A stretch of 64,000 bases of DNA. Origin: a virus. Both the position numbers and the translations under genes were made by a program. The stretch is from IMG/VR virus record IMGVR_UViG_3300035564_000075, positions 1-64,000 of that record; one strand, given 5' to 3'. Below, piece by piece: positions 56,707 to 64,000 of the stretch. The notes below the pieces were generated by a model. The model did no database searches, was not told where the DNA came from, and saw nothing but the letters and a program-made list of their open reading frames with translations. How positions within the stretch are numbered: position 1 is the stretch's first letter; each line of letters begins with the position of its first letter.

Positions 56707-56902
56707 GTTTTTCCTCCGGAGGATATTTCTCTATGCGTTCCCAATACTTGTCTTCGGGGACATCTAATTCAAAGTTCTCGTCTATACTTTTCAGTTCATA
56801 GATTGTTTTGCACTCATCACATTGCCATACAGAACCTTCCCCAACAAGGTCAATTGAAGGGGGCTGACATTTGTGTGGCAGTGGTACTCGTTTCAGGAAC
56901 AT
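56699..56902 (-). CDS. small zinc-finger-like protein
   Basis: A 67-residue protein; ATG 56902 with AGAGGC is preferred to a longer upstream frame. CQPPSIDLVGEGSVWQCDEC gives a cysteine spacing like a zinc ribbon (H-x-C ... C-x2-C). Acidic end (YPPEEKHD). Overlaps the preceding gene by 53 bases. Confidence 0.5.
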   Translation of the reverse strand: MFLKRVPLPHKCQPPSIDLVGEGSVWQCDECKTIYELKSIDENFELDVPEDKYWERIEKYPPEEKHD

Positions 56903-57413
56903 CTTGTGCCTCTTTCTCAATAAGGGATAGAAGTGAATGGGCTTCTGGCAGTTTCCATCCACCAGTAATACGAATCAGTTCCCATGGATGATAGTCGTCT
57001 GTCAAGCGCTGGATTCCCACTGATTTCTTACCAGCCAGTCCAGCAAGTACCTCTAAGGATTTCCAAGTGGCCCAATCAATCAACCATACCTGTCTCTTCA
57101 TAGTACCCACGGTACCCACGGCAAGATAGCCTTTCCCCTTGGCTTCCTGCCATGCATTGAGCCATTTCCTCTGCACATCCTTTATCTCTGCGAAGGCAAG
57201 AGACTTCTCACGATTGAGATTCACTGCCTTAGCTTCAATAACAGAACCAGCATGCAGAGGATTCAGATTGATTAGATCCGGCCTGCCTTGTTCGAAGTTC
57301 ACCACAGGCTTATGACAGTACTGACAAATCATGGCATCCCGAGCGTGGATGGGCCATAGCCCATAACGCTTGAGCATTTGGTAGACTTCTCTACGAATAT
57401 CACTTTCTTCCAT
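56850..57413 (-). CDS. PD-(D/E)XK nuclease (VRR-NUC-like)
   Basis: A 187-residue protein starting at ATG 57413 with AGGAG. GRPDLINL (D46) and SVIEAKAV (E60-A-K62) are the PD-(D/E)XK catalytic residues; LKRYGLWPIHARDA upstream fits the VRR-NUC or Holliday-junction-resolvase-like group. A C-x2-C pair (CQYC, near 30) is an added zinc half-site. It should cut DNA during recombination or host takeover. The C-terminus is longer than in minimal relatives. Confidence 0.78.
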   Translation of the reverse strand: MEESDIRREVYQMLKRYGLWPIHARDAMICQYCHKPVVNFEQGRPDLINLNPLHAGSVIEAKAVNLNREKSLAFAEIKDVQRKWLNAWQEAKGKGYLAVGTVGTMKRQVWLIDWATWKSLEVLAGLAGKKSVGIQRLTDDYHPWELIRITGGWKLPEAHSLLSLIEKEAQDVPETSTTATQMSAPFN

Positions 57414-57741
57414 TTTCAAACTCCTTCCAATATCTTTCTACAGTTTGTTTGTGGTCATAGTCGCTTATAAACACGGATGCCATGCCATATTTATAAGTTC
57501 TTTCCAAAAGCAACTTCATCGATGGAGTTGGATGAGGAGAACCCACAAATGGCACTATGGTTTCTTCCTTATAGTCATCCAGAACCCAACCATTATCAGC
57601 CGCTACCAATCTGGGATCAGGATCGAAATGATTTAGAGCATATTGTGATGCCTTCCATGCAGTTTTCCAATCAGGTGCATCTACATCTACCCAATGCGTT
57701 GCACGATAAACTCGTACAGGAAACAAACGATAGATAGGCAT
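57400..57741 (-). CDS. unknown protein
   Basis: A 113-residue protein (YRLFPVRVYRATHWVDVDAP, KTAWKASQYALNHFDPDPRL). Mixed strands and helices, aromatic-rich. Coupled upstream by TAATG. No family recognised. Confidence 0.5.
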   Translation of the reverse strand: MPIYRLFPVRVYRATHWVDVDAPDWKTAWKASQYALNHFDPDPRLVAADNGWVLDDYKEETIVPFVGSPHPTPSMKLLLERTYKYGMASVFISDYDHKQTVERYWKEFENGRK

Positions 57742-58076
57742 TACAGTATCTCCTCTATCTCATGCTTTTTGAGATACTCCATCGTCTTGACCTTCCAGTT
57801 ATCCACTTCAGTCCAGTGCGGTAAAGTTCCACCAATACCAGGATCTAGAATCAGAACCCGCACAACTTCGGGGGAAGTCTTCCAATAGGTGGAGTGTATA
57901 CCAAAAGGCTTTTTCGCGTGATGAAGCTGTACACGGTTGCCATCATTACTTACCCATATCTTGAGTGTTTCAGCAGTATAAACAGGCAAGGAAAGAGTAT
58001 TCATCCATACACCGTTCTGCTCTTCGATATAGTGCTCGATCGTCTGGATTACGTCAACACGTGGTTTCTTATCCAT
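57741..58076 (-). CDS. unknown protein
   Basis: A 111-residue protein starting at ATG 58076 with GGAGC. Contains LKIWVSNDGNRVQLHHAKKP and VRVLILDPGIGGTLPHWTEV, a small beta-rich fold. No family recognised. Confidence 0.5.
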   Translation of the reverse strand: MDKKPRVDVIQTIEHYIEEQNGVWMNTLSLPVYTAETLKIWVSNDGNRVQLHHAKKPFGIHSTYWKTSPEVVRVLILDPGIGGTLPHWTEVDNWKVKTMEYLKKHEIEEIL

Positions 58077-58293
58077 TGTGCTCCTCCACAAACTCTAACC
58101 AGCTTTCATGCCAGTTCCAGTTATGAGTAAAGGCTTCAACATAGTGACTGATATACCAACCAGAGTATCCTTCCAATGGTTCTACTTCAATCTCTCTGCC
58201 TATCAGCTTTGCCATGTCTTCAGTGAAGTCGTCATCAAGACCATCAATATCTGCAGTAGTGCCAATCGGTATGTTCTTGACTATGGCTTTCAT
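58069..58293 (-). CDS. small acidic protein
   Basis: A 74-residue protein with a strand-rich start (KAIVKNIPIGTTADIDGLDD) and an acidic, tryptophan-rich end (HNWNWHESWLEFVEEHNG). Coupled by TAATG to the preceding gene. No family recognised. Confidence 0.5.
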   Translation of the reverse strand: MKAIVKNIPIGTTADIDGLDDDFTEDMAKLIGREIEVEPLEGYSGWYISHYVEAFTHNWNWHESWLEFVEEHNG

Positions 58294-58589
58294 TATTGAC
58301 CTTTCAGAAAGTCGTTGACATCTGCAATGGTTGCTTTATCACGCATCTGAATCAACTTGGCTTTGAGAAGAATAATAGTCTCTTCAACACCATCCTCTTG
58401 TTTCTTCGCCTCACCCATCATTCGTTCTGTTGTTGTCTTGAATGAATCCTTATCTTCAGAAGGACCAGACAATACTGCCATCATTACTGAACCAAGCAAT
58501 GCATCAGAAGTAAACTTGGTCTTATAAGCATCCAGAGCAAGCATCAAAGTATCAATATCAGAATTGGTTAGTGGACTTGTCGTTGACAT
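58293..58589 (-). CDS. small helical protein
   Basis: A 98-residue helical protein (SDIDTLMLALDAYKTKFTSD, EETIILLKAKLIQMRDKATI). It lies directly after the 361-residue gene. It could be a partner of that protein. No family recognised. Confidence 0.5.
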   Translation of the reverse strand: MSTTSPLTNSDIDTLMLALDAYKTKFTSDALLGSVMMAVLSGPSEDKDSFKTTTERMMGEAKKQEDGVEETIILLKAKLIQMRDKATIADVNDFLKGQ

Positions 58590-58590
58590 C

Positions 58591-59676
58591 TTATATCTCC
58601 TTTACAAAAGGACTCTTCTTAGTGGCTTGTTCAATTTCTGCAATCATGGCTATCGGATCACTGATACTAAATTGCACCATGTTGGTCAAGGCACTTTGAA
58701 TTGCACGTTCCAGAGTCTGTGGTACTATCATTACAAAGATGTTACCACCTGGGATGGCAGTCATTTGCCCATCATAGATTGTAAACTCGGGTTGTTTTGT
58801 CAGAACAGTTCTAACTGTCTTGTCAGCAGGATTGCTACTCCATGGCTTGACGGTTTCATCAGGAATTACTGCAAGGATAGCCGCAAAAGTGTCATTGAAT
58901 TTCTTTTGTGCCTTCTCCTTCTCCCCTGGTATCTGATCCTGAAGTTTATCAATTTGATCAACTAAGTCGTCATACTTCTCGGCTACAGTCTCGTAGTCGG
59001 GAGTGTCATGCATTCCCATGCCATCAAGTTTGTCCAGCTTGTCGTTCAGTCCGTCCCGTTCCACCCTTTTCTCCTTCAGTTGCTTGTCTAGACCAGTTGT
59101 AGTTGCAACCAGTTCATCAGCAGCATGGCGAATAAAGGGAATTGCGGCTCTTGTCCTAGACCAGTTATCTTCGATGGCAAGCACATCTTCAACACTCCAT
59201 CCAACTGCTTTCATTTGGGTAAGCATCGGGAAGAAGTCTTCCAGCAAGAATTTGATGTCATTGAGTTCCCCGCCTCTATCACGAATTCCAGCATCTACCA
59301 GAAATTCGATGACAGTCTCATATTCACCAAAATGATAGGCACCAGTCTGTTTGACTTTCCACGCTAGAAACGCAAAAGCACGATCGAAGGCTTCACTCTT
59401 CTTTCTAGCATGAATCACGGCAGACATCAGAGACTTTGCCATCTCACGTGTGCGAACAAGCATTTCTGAAGGATCTGGAATTGGACGACCAGCAATTTCT
59501 GCTTCCTTTACGGCTTTCAGGTGCTCACTCCAGAATACAGCAGAGTACAAGTCTTTTGCAATATCTTTCTCCATGCCAGGATAGTCCTCGGTCATCCAGC
59601 GTGGTACATCCTTGATAGGCGGCTCTGGAATCTCCCACTGCTCCATATCTGCGGTCATTGTGCTTAGATCAAACAT
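58591..59676 (-). CDS. coiled-coil protein downstream of the ParB-like gene
   Basis: A 361-residue protein. The N-terminal half is helical (HARKKSEAFDRAFAFLAWKV), residues about 200-260 form a strong coiled coil (LDKQLKEKRVERDGLNDKLD), and the end has strands and helices (GNIFVMIVPQTLERAIQSAL). A promoter inside the small gene just upstream drives it. With the ParB-like gene two positions upstream it may form a partition, replication-initiation or structural complex, which is inference. No family recognised. Confidence 0.55.
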   Translation of the reverse strand: MFDLSTMTADMEQWEIPEPPIKDVPRWMTEDYPGMEKDIAKDLYSAVFWSEHLKAVKEAEIAGRPIPDPSEMLVRTREMAKSLMSAVIHARKKSEAFDRAFAFLAWKVKQTGAYHFGEYETVIEFLVDAGIRDRGGELNDIKFLLEDFFPMLTQMKAVGWSVEDVLAIEDNWSRTRAAIPFIRHAADELVATTTGLDKQLKEKRVERDGLNDKLDKLDGMGMHDTPDYETVAEKYDDLVDQIDKLQDQIPGEKEKAQKKFNDTFAAILAVIPDETVKPWSSNPADKTVRTVLTKQPEFTIYDGQMTAIPGGNIFVMIVPQTLERAIQSALTNMVQFSISDPIAMIAEIEQATKKSPFVKEI

Positions 59677-59685
59677 ATTGTCTCC

Positions 59686-59865
59686 TTATAAGTCCAGTTC
59701 ATCCAGAACATGCAAATCATGTTCCATGGGAACTGATACCTCATCACCGTCTGGAGTATATCCCACAATCTCACCGTTGTCAATATGATCAACAGTGAAT
59801 GGAACATTTCCATCAGACTCAATAACTATGTCACCTTCATTGGGCAATGCGCCATCCAAGTTCAT
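59686..59865 (-). CDS. small acidic protein
   Basis: A 59-residue protein (MNLDGALPNEGDIVIESDGN start) with GAGGA before its ATG, which overlaps the stop of the ParB-like gene. Strand-rich and strongly acidic, like a small OB or DNA-mimic fold. It contains the promoter for the next gene. No family recognised. Confidence 0.6.
   Translation of the reverse strand: MNLDGALPNEGDIVIESDGNVPFTVDHIDNGEIVGYTPDGDEVSVPMEHDLHVLDELDL
59755..59783 (-). promoter_or_regulatory. near-consensus promoter
   Basis: TTGACA (59783-59778) and TATACT (59760-59755) with a 17-base spacer, inside the small acidic gene and about 80 bases before the start at 59676. Confidence 0.72.
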
Positions 59866-60647
59866 TATTCCTCCTGTGCAAGAAGTTTGTCAATATGAGC
59901 CTTGCCTCTCATAACAGCTTGTTCTGGATCGCTCGTTATTAGAATCTCACGAATTTCCATTAAATCATCTCGTGTGAAGATCCTGCGTGGATTGCCAGGA
60001 CCCGAGAATGACATAGTTACAGCAGTTGCTTCTGCCTGTGTCAAGCGATGATGTGCCATAACCATGTCCATGGTCAGTTTCTTCTTGGGGCTCTGCTCCA
60101 TCTCGATCTTGCATTCTGCCTGAACTGGCGTAGATAGCTTGCCAACCTCTTTGGCAACATTTACAACCATATTGCCCTGTTGGATAGCAACAAGTGCCCA
60201 GTCCGGAACTCTGGCAAAGTCCATATCCAGCTTTTTCACGTAAGTAACGGAAGTGCCAATAAGTTTCGAAATTACTGTGTAATTCTTTCCCGCTAATAGC
60301 AGCTTTTTCACAGCTTGATAGTCAGAGACAGGATTTGCACTGGATTGAGCATTTTCAACCAGTGTGATCCAACCACCATCCTCTTCATCACCCTTGAGAA
60401 TGCGAACATCAATATTTCCACTGGAACGACCATCTTCTTTCAATTGTCGCACTGCTAGCAATCTCCGTCTGCCAGCTTCCAGATGAAATATCCCAAGATC
60501 ATCCATCCTGACTATAATTGGGTTCAGTTGCCGAATTGCCATAGTGTCAACAAAGCCCTTATCAGGTTTTTGCCGATTTATATCACTATTTTTGGGCAAG
60601 CGGTTATCATCACAATCCCATACTTGGTCGTCAACCCATGTAAGCAT
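59865..60647 (-). CDS. ParB-like protein
   Basis: A 260-residue protein with ParB/Srx-type motifs: RQLNPIIVRMDD near 39, LEAGRRRLLAVRQL near 57 (the GRRR box), and ITLVENAQSSANPVSDYQAV near 93. A helix-turn-helix region follows (KNYTVISKLIGTSVTYVKKL). ParB proteins bind DNA, and many are CTPases that spread from a parS site; phage relatives also act as nucleases or regulators. An AGGAGG site precedes the ATG. It is another candidate binder of the repeated TCCTANTAGGA palindrome. Confidence 0.82.
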   Translation of the reverse strand: MLTWVDDQVWDCDDNRLPKNSDINRQKPDKGFVDTMAIRQLNPIIVRMDDLGIFHLEAGRRRLLAVRQLKEDGRSSGNIDVRILKGDEEDGGWITLVENAQSSANPVSDYQAVKKLLLAGKNYTVISKLIGTSVTYVKKLDMDFARVPDWALVAIQQGNMVVNVAKEVGKLSTPVQAECKIEMEQSPKKKLTMDMVMAHHRLTQAEATAVTMSFSGPGNPRRIFTRDDLMEIREILITSDPEQAVMRGKAHIDKLLAQEE

Positions 60648-60648
60648 A

Positions 60649-60882
60649 TTAGCCTCCTCTTACGCTATTTTTGAACTCGGATAGCATTTCACCAACCATA
60701 TTCAGCACACCAGATAATGCTTCTGCTTCTTCTGCCGAAAACTCATATGAAACTTTAGATTTGCTTCCATCTGCAAAAGCAAGTTCCAGAGTCATATCTG
60801 GAGAGGCAAGCAAGTCAAGTTGTTTTTTCAGCAAGCCAACATCAACGCCATCTATACATAACCGTTGCAGCTTATTTGCCAC
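60649..60882 (-). CDS. small unknown protein
   Basis: A 77-residue protein; the GTG at 60882 with AGGGAG is preferred to a TTG inside the preceding gene. Mixed strands and helices (MTLELAFADGSKSKVSYEFS, AEEAEALSGVLNMVGEMLSE). It lies just before the ParB-like gene and may be its partner. No family recognised. Confidence 0.55.
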   Translation of the reverse strand: MANKLQRLCIDGVDVGLLKKQLDLLASPDMTLELAFADGSKSKVSYEFSAEEAEALSGVLNMVGEMLSEFKNSVRGG

Positions 60883-60892
60883 TTTTGTCTCC

Positions 60893-61687
60893 CTATAGGC
60901 TAACAATCTTTACAACTTGCAAACGTTCATCCAGTGATTTGAGTGCATCCAGTGCAGCTTTCTCAGTATGCATCTCTTTATCTTCATAAACACGCCAATA
61001 AGCCATTCTGCCAATTGGCAGTTTGAAGAATGCAGCAGGATAGAATTCGGTACCATCCAGAACCTTTGCACCAGTGTAGGTAAAGGATGGCATAGTTCTC
61101 TTTACTGCATCTGTATCCTTGCCAAGAGGTTCACCATCAACCAGTGCATCATAGAGAATGCGATGGCAAGTGATACCAAAGTCAACATGATTGTCATTAT
61201 GGTCTGGAATGTCTCTAGGACACTTCCTGGCACCTACATTACGCCAATATGGAGTAGGATCTACAATGCCAGCACGAGCATGTACTGCATAGTAGTTACT
61301 CTCTGGTGTAAGCAGATTGAATTGCAATGTGCGTTGCACAAGCTGGTGGAATCCCAGTTTCATCACTTCTTCCAGCCAGTCCATAGGATTAGGATAGTTC
61401 TCTGCACCAATCCAATCCCACATATCATAAACTTGCTTTCCTTCCTTGTTGAAAACAGGAAATATGTCCGTCTTAATAGTTTCAAGATTCAGTGCATGTG
61501 TATATCTTGGCCGAAGATCCATACCCTGTCGTGATATATCAAAATTGTCAGTAAGTGGAATGGTGGGACAAATTGCAAATGCCCATACTGGCATTCCCGC
61601 AACTTCACCCTTTTCGTCTACATCAACTACGATATAGGCTTTTCCAGGTTGTGGCATTCCACAACCACGTGGCAGGATTCTATTCAC
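60893..61687 (-). CDS. unknown protein
   Basis: A 264-residue protein; GTG at 61687 with GGAAG is chosen over an earlier frame inside the preceding gene. Contains KAYIVVDVDEKGEVAGMPVW, DFGITCHRILYDALVDGEPL and a C-terminal KAALDALKSLDERLQVVKIV. A mixed alpha/beta protein without a named motif. It lies between the GYKVV family genes and the ParB-like operon. Confidence 0.5.
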   Translation of the reverse strand: MNRILPRGCGMPQPGKAYIVVDVDEKGEVAGMPVWAFAICPTIPLTDNFDISRQGMDLRPRYTHALNLETIKTDIFPVFNKEGKQVYDMWDWIGAENYPNPMDWLEEVMKLGFHQLVQRTLQFNLLTPESNYYAVHARAGIVDPTPYWRNVGARKCPRDIPDHNDNHVDFGITCHRILYDALVDGEPLGKDTDAVKRTMPSFTYTGAKVLDGTEFYPAAFFKLPIGRMAYWRVYEDKEMHTEKAALDALKSLDERLQVVKIVSL

Positions 61688-62057
61688 GTTGCTTCCTTTC
61701 TCTTTTGAAGGGAATCTTCTCAATCAATTTCACTTTCTTGGCAAGATGAGTTCCTTTTGGAAGTTCTGCTAGAAGCTTGGAGTATGAACGTGGCGTCCAT
61801 ATCTTCACTCCATCACTGGGTACATACTCACACATGTATATTGCAACATGGTAAGTTCTGCCCACATAATCCCTCTTGAGAAATACCCTAGCAGCCTCTT
61901 TAGACGAGAACACACAAAGAGGACCAAAATTATACATTGGCACCGTCCATCTATTGATATGGTATTTATGCAGGCCAATCATTGTGTATGAGGTTTTACT
62001 TCCATTCACTTCACTGACAACCTTATATCCATATTTAGTCTTTTCTTTTGTGCTCAT
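61680..62057 (-). CDS. GYKVV/GPLCVF family protein, copy 1
   Basis: A 125-residue member of a family with four tandem copies here. Shared signatures are YGYKVVSEVNGSK at the start, FGPLCVFSSKEAARVFL in the middle, YMCEYVPSDGVKIW, and LPKGTHLAKKVKLIEKI at the end. The fold looks beta-rich and compact. It is a common phage protein type with no known function. It directly follows copy 2. Confidence 0.6.
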   Translation of the reverse strand: MSTKEKTKYGYKVVSEVNGSKTSYTMIGLHKYHINRWTVPMYNFGPLCVFSSKEAARVFLKRDYVGRTYHVAIYMCEYVPSDGVKIWTPRSYSKLLAELPKGTHLAKKVKLIEKIPFKRERKQRE

Positions 62058-62441
62058 TTACCACTTCCTTACTAGCTCAATGAGTTTTACTTTCTTGGCA
62101 AGTTTCGTTGTATACGGCAAAAGAAGCATTGGCATAGTAGTTGGGTATGGATAGTTTGCCTTTGATGGCGTCCATACAGCTAACTCCGGAGATGGCACAT
62201 ACTCACACAGGTATAGTTCTCCTTCGCCAAACTTGAAGCTATCTGCTTGGTTTATCATAAACAGATAGGCTTCTGAAGAATCACTAAAAACGCATAGAGG
62301 TCCACATTTTCGTCTGGGATATACCCATTCATTTACCTTGTATTCAACAATGCTTCTGGGATACCTACCATAGATAATGATAGACATTCTCTTGTCACCC
62401 ACAACTCTTACTACCTTGTAACCCTGCAAAGTCTTAGCCAC
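62058..62441 (-). CDS. GYKVV/GPLCVF family protein, copy 2
   Basis: A 127-residue paralogue: LQGYKVVRVVGDKRMS, KCGPLCVFSDSSEAYLFM, LYLCEYVPSPELAVWTP, and LPYTTKLAKKVKLIELV. The end LAKKVKLIE matches copy 1 exactly over nine residues, so recent duplication is likely. Function unknown. Confidence 0.6.
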   Translation of the reverse strand: MAKTLQGYKVVRVVGDKRMSIIIYGRYPRSIVEYKVNEWVYPRRKCGPLCVFSDSSEAYLFMINQADSFKFGEGELYLCEYVPSPELAVWTPSKANYPYPTTMPMLLLPYTTKLAKKVKLIELVRKW

Positions 62442-62811
62442 GAACGCTCAACCTTTCTGGTGTCCCATATATCTTGACACATTCTGCTGTTTTGGTGCCA
62501 ATGGGTAACATTCCCTTTGAAAACGTAGTATCACCATCCCATAAACTGGAATCGCAAGATGGTACATACTCACATTCGAAAACATACATATTTGTTCTCT
62601 CGGGATTATATCCAACTTGTTCATACTTCCAGAATTCATACAGTTCATAAAGACTTTCGAATACACACAATGGTCCAAAAGTTGATCCATGAGTGACAAA
62701 CTCGTCCGGACGGTACACAACTTCTGCGCCTTTGCCTATATTCTCCAGCATAGAATAGTATTGTCCATTCCAATAACGTACTATCTTATAACCCTTTTGT
62801 GTCTGGGACAT
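62434..62811 (-). CDS. GYKVV/GPLCVF family protein, copy 3
   Basis: A 125-residue, more diverged paralogue: QKGYKIVRYWNGQYYS, FGPLCVFESLYELYEF, FECEYVPSCDSSLWDG and LPIGTKTAECVKIYG. The order and spacing of blocks match the other copies. Overlaps both neighbours. Function unknown. Confidence 0.6.
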   Translation of the reverse strand: MSQTQKGYKIVRYWNGQYYSMLENIGKGAEVVYRPDEFVTHGSTFGPLCVFESLYELYEFWKYEQVGYNPERTNMYVFECEYVPSCDSSLWDGDTTFSKGMLPIGTKTAECVKIYGTPERLSVRG

Positions 62812-63019
62812 TCTCTATCTTTCCTTCCTCTGCAAGATATTGAATCTGAAACTTGATTTCATCAATCAAAGCAACATCACCAAGTGCATCCTTTACAGCT
62901 TCTGCGATAGTATTGAGATCTTTTTTGGACATGCGCTTATATCCGTAATCAACAACATCGGCAAAGTCTACTGTGAACGTAACCGTCATCTTCTTAGAAC
63001 TTTGTGCTTGTTTGCTCAT
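62786..63019 (-). CDS. small unknown protein
   Basis: A 77-residue protein (KKMTVTFTVDFADVVDYGYK, LNTIAEAVKDALGDVALIDE) inserted between copies 3 and 4 of the GYKVV family. It is not a member of that family. Mixed alpha/beta, function unknown. Confidence 0.5.
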   Translation of the reverse strand: MSKQAQSSKKMTVTFTVDFADVVDYGYKRMSKKDLNTIAEAVKDALGDVALIDEIKFQIQYLAEEGKIENVPDTKGL

Positions 63020-63020
63020 A

Positions 63021-63437
63021 CTACCTCATCATAGTTATTCTAGCTTCCATTGTGTCCATTCTTTTGTAAAGTTGTGTGATAATCACCACTTTAGCAAGAT
63101 AGGTGCCATAGGGTAGAATATTCTTTGGCGTTCTATCATATCCAATTGAAATTCCATCATCAGCAACATAAATAGCTCTTGCATAAGATGGAATAAATCT
63201 ACACGTATAGATTTCTCCAATCTTATCACCATGACTTGTTGACTTTAATTCTCCTAGTAGGAAGTCAAATGCTCTCTTATAGTTGCCAAACACACATATA
63301 GGGCCGCAATTCTTCTGTGGAAGAGTGGGTTCCCACAACTTATACTCAAGCATTCCCTGAGGTCTGTCTTCTATAAAAGACACCCTCTTATCTCCTTTGA
63401 CAAGAACAACCTTGTAGCCAAACTTGTAATCGTTCAT
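63021..63437 (-). CDS. GYKVV/GPLCVF family protein, copy 4
   Basis: A 138-residue paralogue: FGYKVVLVKGDKRVSF, NCGPICVFGNYKRAFDFL, YTCRFIPSYARAIYV and LPYGTYLAKVVIITQL, with an added basic tail. It is separated from copy 3 by one small gene. Starts in an ATGA overlap. Confidence 0.6.
   Translation of the reverse strand: MNDYKFGYKVVLVKGDKRVSFIEDRPQGMLEYKLWEPTLPQKNCGPICVFGNYKRAFDFLLGELKSTSHGDKIGEIYTCRFIPSYARAIYVADDGISIGYDRTPKNILPYGTYLAKVVIITQLYKRMDTMEARITMMR
63252..63262. repeat. TCCTANTAGGA palindrome (G/C centre)
   Basis: TCCTAGTAGGA inside copy 4 of the GYKVV family. Confidence 0.8.
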
Positions 63438-63976
63438 TCTTTCCTTTCTGGCTTATAACCTGTGGTGTCCAACCATGTCTTGTCTATCATCATGCTAGCA
63501 ATATGCTTGGAATAGACAGGTACATTCAATATCTCTGCAGCCACTGCTATGGCAACATCATGGTTGAAAAACCAACTGTCGGTAACTGCATCAGTATTAC
63601 GTTGCACAATCCCGATTATCTTGGCACCCCACGATCGTAGAACAAAGGTATGTCGCAGATCGTGCCAACGCCCAGGCTTGGTATTTCCTTCAGGACCATA
63701 CCAGATGTCTACTGTACCATAGAGATTGAGTAGGCAGTATACAGCTTGTGGATGGTCATCATACTCCTTTAGAGCCTCAAAGTTGGGCGAGGAATATAAA
63801 CCGCAGGTGCAATCCTTACCGATCGTACCAGTGAAACCAGGATTGCATTTCTCACACTCTGCAATCATCCTACGGTCAGCAGACCAGAGAAACTCTTGTC
63901 TACCATATCTCACTACTGGTGAACTGAATGCTTTCTTGTCAAGATCCAGCACCAGGATCTTCATGCTTAGTAACAT
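63434..63976 (-). CDS. unknown protein with cysteine motif
   Basis: A 180-residue protein with GGAG before the ATG at 63976. An MKILVLDLDKKAFSSP start is followed by CEKCNPGFTGTIGKDCTCGL near 40-60, a possible zinc site, then WHDLRHTFVLRSWGAKIIGI and a helical end. The last 24 bases of the window beyond it hold nothing recognisable. Function unknown; the VLDLD start resembles HAD or nucleotide-binding folds only superficially. Confidence 0.5.
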   Translation of the reverse strand: MLLSMKILVLDLDKKAFSSPVVRYGRQEFLWSADRRMIAECEKCNPGFTGTIGKDCTCGLYSSPNFEALKEYDDHPQAVYCLLNLYGTVDIWYGPEGNTKPGRWHDLRHTFVLRSWGAKIIGIVQRNTDAVTDSWFFNHDVAIAVAAEILNVPVYSKHIASMMIDKTWLDTTGYKPERKE

Positions 63977-64000
63977 ATTACTCCATTTCCCAACGGAAAC

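Noticed and set aside
59863-59895. Promoter TTGACA-N18-AATAAT on the minus strand
   Set aside because: Its -10 box overlaps the ribosome binding site and start codon of the 59686-59865 gene, so transcription would begin inside the gene. The match is probably chance within coding sequence.
1-64000. CRISPR array, integrase or transposase
   Set aside because: No regularly spaced direct repeats and no tyrosine or serine recombinase or transposase motifs were seen.

Overview
The window is part of a tailed bacteriophage genome (class Caudoviricetes). It carries terminase, portal, scaffold, capsid, tail-tube and tape-measure genes in the usual order. No tail sheath or contractile baseplate gene is seen and the tape measure is about 2,870 residues, so a siphovirus with a very long tail is the best guess. 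No integrase, CRISPR array or DNA polymerase is visible, and no CDS is cut by either edge except that nothing is seen beyond 63976. The host cannot be named from sequence. Near-consensus sigma70-type promoters (TTGACA-N17/18-TATAAT) suggest a host with an ordinary housekeeping RNA polymerase.

Layout. (1) 1-6160, plus strand: a dense array of 32 tRNA genes covering almost every amino acid (no tRNA-His seen), interrupted by an HNH endonuclease, a von Willebrand A domain protein, an Stf0-type sulfotransferase and small proteins, plus several tRNA-sized folded units that are not recognisable tRNAs. (2) 6175-10996: accessory genes, including a methyltransferase, a glycosyltransferase, a HAD-like protein and a complete bacterioferritin. 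(3) 11019-20420: packaging and head genes, tail tube, and the tail-assembly chaperone pair with a probable -1 frameshift. (4) 20407-37964: tape measure, tail-tip proteins and a 1,366-residue fiber-like protein. (5) 37995-41556: GH25-like lysozyme, GT4 glycosyltransferase and a holin-like protein. A hairpin terminator at about 41560-41590 separates these from (6) 41602-63976, all on the minus strand: a tightly packed, heavily overlapping early/replication block. It holds a DnaB-type helicase, DnaC-type loader, zinc/TOPRIM primase, 3'-5' exonuclease, PD-(D/E)XK nuclease, endonuclease VII, ParB-like protein, nucleotide-metabolism genes and many small unknowns, including four tandem copies of one family.

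The most unusual signals are these. First, about 19 of 31 scorable tRNA genes encode C instead of the near-universal T at position 33 of the anticodon loop, and 8 encode C instead of T at position 55 of the T loop. The substitutions at these two sites are T-to-C apart from no other base, which makes C-to-U editing, or deliberate escape from anticodon nucleases, worth testing. Second, the palindrome TCCTANTAGGA occurs at least 15 times in 64 kb, where about 0.06 would be expected by chance; it lies on both sides of the strand switch, inside genes and at gene starts. Third, tRNA-sized structured RNAs of unknown type share the same CTAT junctions as the tRNAs.
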